Below are positions 45,017-51,475 of a stretch of DNA of 51,475 nt, in pieces (position 1 is the stretch's first letter; each line of letters begins with the position of its first letter). Below the pieces are notes generated by a model, which made no database searches, was not told where the DNA came from, and was given only the letters and a program-made list of their open reading frames with translations. Both the position numbers and the translations under genes were made by a program. The stretch is from Sedimentisphaerales bacterium. Its GTDB lineage: Bacteria > Planctomycetota > Phycisphaerae > Sedimentisphaerales > SM23-30. The DNA is taken from positions 1 to 51,475 of the forward strand of contig JAFGSR010000227.1 in assembly GCA_016934515.1 (NCBI GenBank), written 5' to 3'.

Positions 45017-46351
45017 ATGTCTAAGTCGGTAAATACAGCTATCAGGTTGTTAACAGCAGCATTTGTTCTGTCCCTGGTATTCTGTTCTATTACTGCGGCG
45101 GAGGATTGGCCCTGTCGTTTGCACGATATTCGGCGTGGTGGTATTACTTCCGATGAATTCGACTGGCCCATTGTGCAAAAGTGGGTAAAAAGCTACGGTA
45201 CGCCCGAACCGGCCTGGATTGAATCGCCTGCTATTACTGGCCAGACACAATCGAACCTCAAGCCTCGGCAGAATTTCGATTTCTGCTACGATGTCGCGGT
45301 TGTCGGTGATTTCCTTTACTTCGGTTCTTCCCGGAGCGGCGCGGTTACTTGCCTCGATACCGCTACCGGCAGCGAGGTTTGGACCTATGTTACCGATGGG
45401 CCTGTTCGACTGGCACCCCATGTTGCTGATAACAAGGTTTATTTTGGCAGTGATGATGGTTACGCCTATTGCCTGGACGCTTCCGACGGTTCGCTCATCT
45501 GGAGTGAACGTGCCGGACCTACCAGCGAAATGCTGTGGGGAAACGGGCACATGATATCGCTTTGGCCGGTTCGCAGTTCAGTGTTGGTCGATGGTTCGGA
45601 TGTCTTCTGGACCGCCGGTATCTTTCCAAGGGAAGGCATGTATATCTGCAAACGAAACGCGGCGGACGGTACCGGCGGTTGGACTGCCACAGCAATGAAG
45701 CCCCACCAGGGGTATCTCCTCGCCTCATCGAATGCCCTGTTTGCTCCCAGTGGAAAAAGTTTCCCAGCCTCTTATTCCCGCAGCAGCGGCTCGCTGCTGG
45801 GGTACTTCAATAACAGTGCCAGAGATGGAGGCTGCTGGGCGCTGCTGAGCCCCCAGCAAGACCAATTCTGGGTGGCTCCGTCCGAGTATAACGACTCCAA
45901 ACAATACTACGCCGAAAGCAGGTCTTACATCGCATCAGTTTACAAAGCGAACTACCTGATCGCCGATTCCTCCTTCGCCTATTACAATACCGATACCCAG
46001 ATTATCAAATTCAACCGCACTGATAGTATCGTGGCCTGGAGCGAGGCTTATGCCTATCCTTACGCCCTGATAAAAGTCGGAGATAAAATCATTACCGGCG
46101 GCGATGGCGAAATAGCAGTTATAGAAAGCGAAAGTGGTGAACTTTTCTGGACCGCACCTGTTGACGGCAAAGCTTACGGCTTGGCAGCGGCCAACGGGCG
46201 TCTCTTCGTCAGCACCGATACCGGAAAAATCTACATGTTTGGCCAAAGATATTTGTCCGAGGATTTCAACAAAAATGATACTGTCGATCTGTCCGACCTC
46301 ATGATATTCCTGGAATCTTTTCTTGACACCACACTTCCCGACGAAGACTGA
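45017..46351 (+). CDS. Exported PQQ-like beta-propeller protein with dockerin-like C-terminus
   Basis: Signal peptide; GAVTCLDTATGSEVWTYVTDGPVRLAPHVADNKVYFGSDDGYAYCLDASDGSLIWS; C-terminal DFNKNDTVDLSDLMIFLESFL. Confidence 0.85.
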   Translation: MSKSVNTAIRLLTAAFVLSLVFCSITAAEDWPCRLHDIRRGGITSDEFDWPIVQKWVKSYGTPEPAWIESPAITGQTQSNLKPRQNFDFCYDVAVVGDFLYFGSSRSGAVTCLDTATGSEVWTYVTDGPVRLAPHVADNKVYFGSDDGYAYCLDASDGSLIWSERAGPTSEMLWGNGHMISLWPVRSSVLVDGSDVFWTAGIFPREGMYICKRNAADGTGGWTATAMKPHQGYLLASSNALFAPSGKSFPASYSRSSGSLLGYFNNSARDGGCWALLSPQQDQFWVAPSEYNDSKQYYAESRSYIASVYKANYLIADSSFAYYNTDTQIIKFNRTDSIVAWSEAYAYPYALIKVGDKIITGGDGEIAVIESESGELFWTAPVDGKAYGLAAANGRLFVSTDTGKIYMFGQRYLSEDFNKNDTVDLSDLMIFLESFLDTTLPDED

Positions 46352-46591
46352 TATGAATAAAGCTCCATAATAATCGGTATCAAAGGTTGTTACCTATAAA
46401 TCGCAGTTGTTTTGTGTTATAAGAATCCCATCTTCTCTGAATTCCTGACCATCTGTACTCCGCCGGCAGAACACACTATCCTGGGGGCTTAGGCTGTCGT
46501 CGCTTTGCTGTATTCGGGTGAAGCGGTTAAAAATAAGTTGCAAAAGAATTGAATATGCAGTATTCTTGTCGCAATCATAAAGGATATTGCT

Positions 46592-48646
46592 ATGTCTGAA
46601 TGGATTGCAAAAATTGATTTCTCATCGGTAAATAAGATATTTAATCTTAAGAAATTATTCATTGTTGACGTCATTTTTATTTTGGCTTTTTCTACAAACC
46701 TGACCGCCGCAACAGGGTTACAGCGTGTCAAATATAACCATCCCGGTCTGGTTGTTGATCTTGGAGTAGGACTTTGGGCTTGGCCGATACCAACGGACTA
46801 TGATGAAGATGGCGACAATGATTTATTAGTAAGCTGCTCTGATAAGCCCTGCAACGGCATATATTTTTTCGAAAACACTTCGGGCAATGTAAAGCTGCCC
46901 ATTTTTAAAGCCGGTATCTATCTGGGGCCCGCTCATAAAAATATTCAACCTTCATACGTCGATGGTGAGTTGAGGTTGCTTTCAGCTAATTATGAAATTT
47001 GCGACTACAAAAAAAACAATTTCACTAAACGGGAACGTATATATCCCACGCCCTGGCTTCACCAGCATAAAGAAAATCGCAAAATCCGTGCTAACCAGTG
47101 GCGCTACGTAGATTATGATGGTGACGAAATATACGATATTATAGCCGGGGTCGGTGACTGGGAGGATTATGGCTGGGACAATGCTTTCGATAAAAACGGA
47201 AATTGGACCCACGGTCCGTTGCACGGTTATGTCTGTTTTATGAAAAATCTTGGCTCGAACCATAAACCCGATTACGCCCCGCCGATTAAGTTAAAAGCCG
47301 ACGGTAAAATTATTGACGTTTATGGCATGCCTTCGCCTAACCTGGCGGATTTCGATAACGACGGCGACTTCGACCTCATCTGCGGTGAGTTTATCGATAA
47401 ATTCACCTATTTTGCAAACATCGGCACTCGACAAAAACCCCTTTATGCCGCCGGCCGGCGTTTGGTATATAATGACCGACCCATCCATATGGACCTCCAG
47501 ATGATTACTCCCGTGGCCTATGATTGGGACAAAGACCAGGATGTAGATTTAATCGTTGGCGACGAGGATGGCCGTGTTGCCTTTATCGAGAATACCGGTC
47601 AAATTATTGCCGACCTGCCCCAGTTCTTGCCCCCTCAATATTTTCGGCAACAGGCTGCTGATCTAAAATTCGGGGCTTTGGTTACCCCGGTTAGCTTTGA
47701 CTGGGACAGTGATGGTGATGAAGACCTGATTTGCGGGAATACCGCCGGTTACATCGGCTTTATTGAAAATCTTGATGGCGGCAATCCTCCCCGATGGGCA
47801 GCTCCTGAGTACCTTGAAGCTGATGGTCGGATTATAAGAATCCAAGCCGGCGACAATGGCTCCATCCAGGGACCTTGTGAGGCAAAATGGGGCTATACCA
47901 CCCTGAACGTGGCCGATTGGGATGCTGACGGTTTGGCTGATATCGTGATTAACTCTATCTGGGGGAAAGTGCAGTGGTTTAAAAACATCGGCTCAAAAAA
48001 CCTGCCGCTCCTCGCTGCTGCTCAGCCTCTTGAGGTCGAATGGTCCGGCAAGCCCGATCAACCTGCGTGGAACTGGTGGATTCCCAAAGGCAATGAATTA
48101 GTCACGCAATGGCGGACCACCCCGGTGGTAATCGACCTTAACCGGGATGGTTTAAACGACCTGGTTATGCTTGACCACCAGGGTTATCTGGCTTTCTTTG
48201 AACGTGTCAAAAAAAACAGCAAACTAATACTTTTACCGCCCCAACGTATATTCCAGGCACAAGGGCAATCAAAATTTCTTCAAAACCATAAGCCGGCACA
48301 GGATCAGCCTCAGGAAAAACTGTCGCCTCTTCAACTGAACGCTGGTTCAGCAGGTGCAAGCGGCAGAAGAAAACTTTGTTTAATCGACTGGGATCTGGAC
48401 GGAAAGCTCGATCTGCTTCTCAACAGTGTAAATATCAACTTTATGAAAAACGTTGCCGAAAAGGAAGGCCAGTTCGTTTTTAAGGATATGGGCCAGGTTG
48501 ACACCCGTATTTTGGCGGGGCACACTACATCTCCAACGACAGTTGACTGGGATAAAAATGGGATACCGGATTTGTTGGTCGGCGCAGAGGATGGACACTT
48601 CTATTACCTGAAAAATCCTCACGAGAAAAGGAAGACTAAAAATTAG
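46592..48646 (+). CDS. Exported FG-GAP/VCBS-repeat protein
   Basis: Repeated D.D.DGD.D motifs: DYDEDGDNDLLVSC, DFDNDGDFDLICGE, DWDKDQDVDLIVGDEDG, DWDSDGDEDLICGN, DWDADGLADIVIN, DWDLDGKLDLLLN. Confidence 0.85.
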   Translation: MSEWIAKIDFSSVNKIFNLKKLFIVDVIFILAFSTNLTAATGLQRVKYNHPGLVVDLGVGLWAWPIPTDYDEDGDNDLLVSCSDKPCNGIYFFENTSGNVKLPIFKAGIYLGPAHKNIQPSYVDGELRLLSANYEICDYKKNNFTKRERIYPTPWLHQHKENRKIRANQWRYVDYDGDEIYDIIAGVGDWEDYGWDNAFDKNGNWTHGPLHGYVCFMKNLGSNHKPDYAPPIKLKADGKIIDVYGMPSPNLADFDNDGDFDLICGEFIDKFTYFANIGTRQKPLYAAGRRLVYNDRPIHMDLQMITPVAYDWDKDQDVDLIVGDEDGRVAFIENTGQIIADLPQFLPPQYFRQQAADLKFGALVTPVSFDWDSDGDEDLICGNTAGYIGFIENLDGGNPPRWAAPEYLEADGRIIRIQAGDNGSIQGPCEAKWGYTTLNVADWDADGLADIVINSIWGKVQWFKNIGSKNLPLLAAAQPLEVEWSGKPDQPAWNWWIPKGNELVTQWRTTPVVIDLNRDGLNDLVMLDHQGYLAFFERVKKNSKLILLPPQRIFQAQGQSKFLQNHKPAQDQPQEKLSPLQLNAGSAGASGRRKLCLIDWDLDGKLDLLLNSVNINFMKNVAEKEGQFVFKDMGQVDTRILAGHTTSPTTVDWDKNGIPDLLVGAEDGHFYYLKNPHEKRKTKN

Positions 48647-48709
48647 TTAGATATTATACAGGTTTCGCTTCAGGTAAAATTGACACGTAAGAAAGCAAGG
48701 ATAAATACA

Positions 48710-50086
48710 ATGAATTCATTTGAAAAAGAAACCAATGAGAGATTAGAAGCTGCCGTGATAAAGGCGGACACTACAAAAAAAGTCGTTCTTGGTGCAGGCG
48801 TTATAGATTCCGTAAAGTCGCATTTTGAACAATGTTTCGGCTCGAAGCCGGTTCAAATTATTGCCGATGTCAACACCGCTAAAGCTGCAGGTCCCGCGGC
48901 AATCCAGCATATAAAATCTGCGGGAAGCAATGATGGTCTTGAACCATTTATCTTTTCTGACCCATATTTGCACGCAGATTATGAAAATGTCGAGCAGATC
49001 GAAAAATTACTCTCCAACAATGATGCGATTGCTGTAGCGATTGGCTCAGGAACTATGAACGACCTGGTTAAACTTGCTTCACATAATTGTAATAAAGAGT
49101 ATATGGTAGTTGCCACCGCGGCTTCTGTGGATGGCTACACCGCTTATGGTGCTTCGATAAATCGAAATAATTTTAAGCAAACCTTTTTCTGCCCTGCCCC
49201 CGTTGTGGTTCTTGGGGATCTTGACATTATTGACAAAGCTCCCAAGCTGATGAATGCCGCCGGCTACGCTGATTTGATAGCGAAAGTTCCTGCGGGCGCG
49301 GATTGGATTTTAGCAGATGCTTTAGGTGTCGAGGAAATCGACCATGGCGCCTGGGATCTTGTCCAGGGGTCGCTCAGAAAGTGGGTCGGTGATCCTGCCG
49401 GGGTACAAAAAGGAGAACATAAATCTCTGGTCAGGCTTATGGAAGGTTTAATTATGAGCGGCTTGGCTATGCAAAAAGCAAATTCTTCCCGGCCGGCCTC
49501 CGGTGCAGAACATCAATTTAGTCATTTATGGGACAATCTGAACCATACCCACAACGGCCAGACACCTTTACATGGCCTTAAAGTTGGAATAGGGTCACTG
49601 GCGTCAGAGGCGCTGTACAAAGCTCTTCTTGAGTTGGAGCCTGAGGACTTCTGCTCTGATATAGAGAAGATTAAGTCTTATTGGCCAAGTTGGCAGGAAA
49701 CAGAGAGCTTGATTAATAACTATTTTGGGGATGATGTCATTATGGCCCAGCAGGTTTTAGCTCAAAGTCGTGAAAAATATATAACTGTCGAACAATTAGC
49801 TCAAAGACTTGATCGCTTAAAGGCTGGATGGTCAAAATTGAAATTACGTCTAAAAGATCAGCTTCTTGGTGTTGAAAATTTGCAAATGGCGCTCAGGCAT
49901 GCCGGAGCGGCCTCTTGGCCCAGTGACATTAGTATTGATATCCCCATGATGAGACGAAGCTATAGACAAGCTCATCTCATTCGGAAAAGATATACCATTC
50001 TTGATTGTGTTCTTCAAAGCGGGCATTGGGATAATTGCATTGAATCTCTATTTGGACTAGACGGTTTTTGGGGTAAAGGCAGGTGA
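48710..50086 (+). CDS. sn-glycerol-1-phosphate dehydrogenase family (AraM/EgsA-like)
   Basis: AIGSGTMNDLVKLAS, ATAASVDGYTAYGASI, AAGYADLIAKVPAGADW, SSRPASGAEHQFSHLWD. Confidence 0.85.
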   Translation: MNSFEKETNERLEAAVIKADTTKKVVLGAGVIDSVKSHFEQCFGSKPVQIIADVNTAKAAGPAAIQHIKSAGSNDGLEPFIFSDPYLHADYENVEQIEKLLSNNDAIAVAIGSGTMNDLVKLASHNCNKEYMVVATAASVDGYTAYGASINRNNFKQTFFCPAPVVVLGDLDIIDKAPKLMNAAGYADLIAKVPAGADWILADALGVEEIDHGAWDLVQGSLRKWVGDPAGVQKGEHKSLVRLMEGLIMSGLAMQKANSSRPASGAEHQFSHLWDNLNHTHNGQTPLHGLKVGIGSLASEALYKALLELEPEDFCSDIEKIKSYWPSWQETESLINNYFGDDVIMAQQVLAQSREKYITVEQLAQRLDRLKAGWSKLKLRLKDQLLGVENLQMALRHAGAASWPSDISIDIPMMRRSYRQAHLIRKRYTILDCVLQSGHWDNCIESLFGLDGFWGKGR

Positions 50087-50147
50087 CCATTAATGAAACA
50101 GTGTAATTATCCAATAATATACTATTTAAATATGAAGTAACTCAATC

Positions 50148-51475
50148 ATGGCCAAATTATTCAAGTTTTTAGCCGGTGCACCGGACGCAGAACCAATCAC
50201 AGATCAGCAGCAAATACAAAAAGACTATCCCTACTGGCGATTCAGGGTTATGTATGCAATGCTTATCGGTTACATTGGCTTTTACTTTGTCAGAAAAAGC
50301 CTTTCTGTCGCAATACCTGTAATAACTAAAGATTTTGACATCTCAAAAGCACACATGGGATTAGTGCTTACTGTCTTTGGTTTGACATACGGCATTTCCA
50401 AATGCATAAACGGCTTTTTAGGAGACCGTTCGAATCCACGTTACTTCATGTCATTAGGACTAATCTGTTCGGCTGTAATAAATGTCTTCTTTGGGCTAAG
50501 CAGCGGAATAATTGCTTTTGGCCTTTTTTGGATTGCTAACGGCTGGTTTCAGGGAATGGGATGGGCACCGTGCACCAAAACTCTGGTAAACTGGTTCTCC
50601 GCTAAAGAAAGAGGCGTTAAGTTTTCTGTCGCTAATACTGCTGTTTCTATAGGCGCAGCTTCGGTTATGTTTTTAAATGGTTATTTGATAAAATACTATG
50701 GCTGGAGGTATTGTTTTTTTGTGCCGGCAGGTATAGCTTTTTTGCTGGCTTTATTTATTTTGAACAGATTAAGAGACCGGCCGCAATCGCTTGGACTGCC
50801 GCCTGTAGAACAATACCGAGGGGAAGAAGCCGATCTGGGCGACACCGGTCAGGGTAAAAGCCTAACCTATAAACAGGTCGTTAAACAATATATCTTTAAA
50901 AATCCAATGATGTGGATTGTCTGTCTGGCAAATCTCTTTGTTTATATCATAAGATATGCCGTTCTGGATTGGGGAACTGCGTTTCTCACAGAAGAAAAAG
51001 GTGTCGATATTATGCAGGCGGCATGGATTATCGGCGGATATGAGTTGGCCGGTATCGCGGGTATGCTCGTAGGCGGGTGGGCTATGGATAAATTATTCAA
51101 AGGATATGGCGGAAGAACATGCGCTATATTCATGGCTCTATGCTCGTTGTTTATTTTTCTCGTATGGAAATTATCCGTACAATCTGTCGTAGCAAATGGC
51201 CTTTTGCTTTGGGGGGCTGGGTTTATGATTTATGGGCCGCAATGTCTGGTGGCTGTTATCGCAGCAAATATGGTACCTAAACAGGCAGGGGCCGCCGCGG
51301 TCGGCCTGACTGGCTTGTTCGGATATCTCAGTACGGTTTTCTCCGGCTGGGGACTTGGAGCTGTCGTGGACAAATATGGCTGGAATATAGGGCTGTTGAT
51401 ATTAGTTGCCTCAGCTGTTATCGCTATGATTTTGTTTATTGTTCTCTGGAACAGCAATCCTCATTTGCCCGGATC
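50148..51475 (+). CDS. MFS organophosphate:phosphate antiporter (GlpT/UhpT family), truncated by the window end
   Basis: My translation: MAKLFKFLAGAPDAEPITDQQQIQKDYPYWRFRVMYAMLIGYIGFYFVRKSLSVAIPVITKDFDISKAHMGLVLTVFGLTYGISKCINGFLGDRSNPRYFM...; open to the end of the window, so absent from the supplied ORF track. Confidence 0.9.
   Translation, partial: MAKLFKFLAGAPDAEPITDQQQIQKDYPYWRFRVMYAMLIGYIGFYFVRKSLSVAIPVITKDFDISKAHMGLVLTVFGLTYGISKCINGFLGDRSNPRYFMSLGLICSAVINVFFGLSSGIIAFGLFWIANGWFQGMGWAPCTKTLVNWFSAKERGVKFSVANTAVSIGAASVMFLNGYLIKYYGWRYCFFVPAGIAFLLALFILNRLRDRPQSLGLPPVEQYRGEEADLGDTGQGKSLTYKQVVKQYIFKNPMMWIVCLANLFVYIIRYAVLDWGTAFLTEEKGVDIMQAAWIIGGYELAGIAGMLVGGWAMDKLFKGYGGRTCAIFMALCSLFIFLVWKLSVQSVVANGLLLWGAGFMIYGPQCLVAVIAANMVPKQAGAAAVGLTGLFGYLSTVFSGWGLGAVVDKYGWNIGLLILVASAVIAMILFIVLWNSNPHLPG

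Noticed and set aside
1-51475. CRISPR arrays, tRNA/rRNA genes, complete IS elements
   Set aside because: No regular spacer-repeat array, no recognisable tRNA/rRNA core sequences and no transposase ORF were seen on reading.

Overview
The window looks like a planctomycete (Phycisphaerae/Sedimentisphaerales-like) chromosomal segment. That assignment is inferred from the prepilin-type protein, the dockerin-like C-termini and the exported beta-propeller/LamG proteins; no search was run. Left third: a thymidylate synthase-family gene, then a type II secretion/type IV pilus-like operon (PilB/GspE ATPase, PilM-PilN/GspL-like, PilO/GspM-like, PilP/GspC-like, a lipoprotein, secretin). Each spacer of this operon carries copies of an unusual intergenic repeat. 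Next come a large AsmA-like protein, a HAD phosphatase, IspG, a TPR lipoprotein, RibF and an NrnA-like DHH phosphoesterase. Middle: a tight four-gene flavoenzyme/SDR/KDPG-aldolase operon, a divergent CIA30-MsrB-MsrA fusion, and a sulfatase-like TPR lipoprotein. Right: a long intergenic region with a candidate sigma54-driven structured RNA, then a zinc-ribbon protein, a prepilin-like protein, three large paralogous propeller/Calx-beta-like/LamG/dockerin proteins, two PQQ-propeller proteins (one with an exported methyltransferase-like domain), an FG-GAP/VCBS protein, a glycerol-1-phosphate dehydrogenase, and a truncated GlpT/UhpT-type transporter that is missing from the ORF track. Most notable: (1) the putative sigma54-dependent small RNA at about 29.03-29.25 kb, with GGA-rich loops and a terminator hairpin; (2) the patchwork of several intergenic repeat families, one filling every spacer of the secretion operon; (3) a block of strong G>C skew (about 2.3-19.6 kb) that is independent of gene direction and begins inside gspE; (4) several unusual domain fusions and gene pairings.
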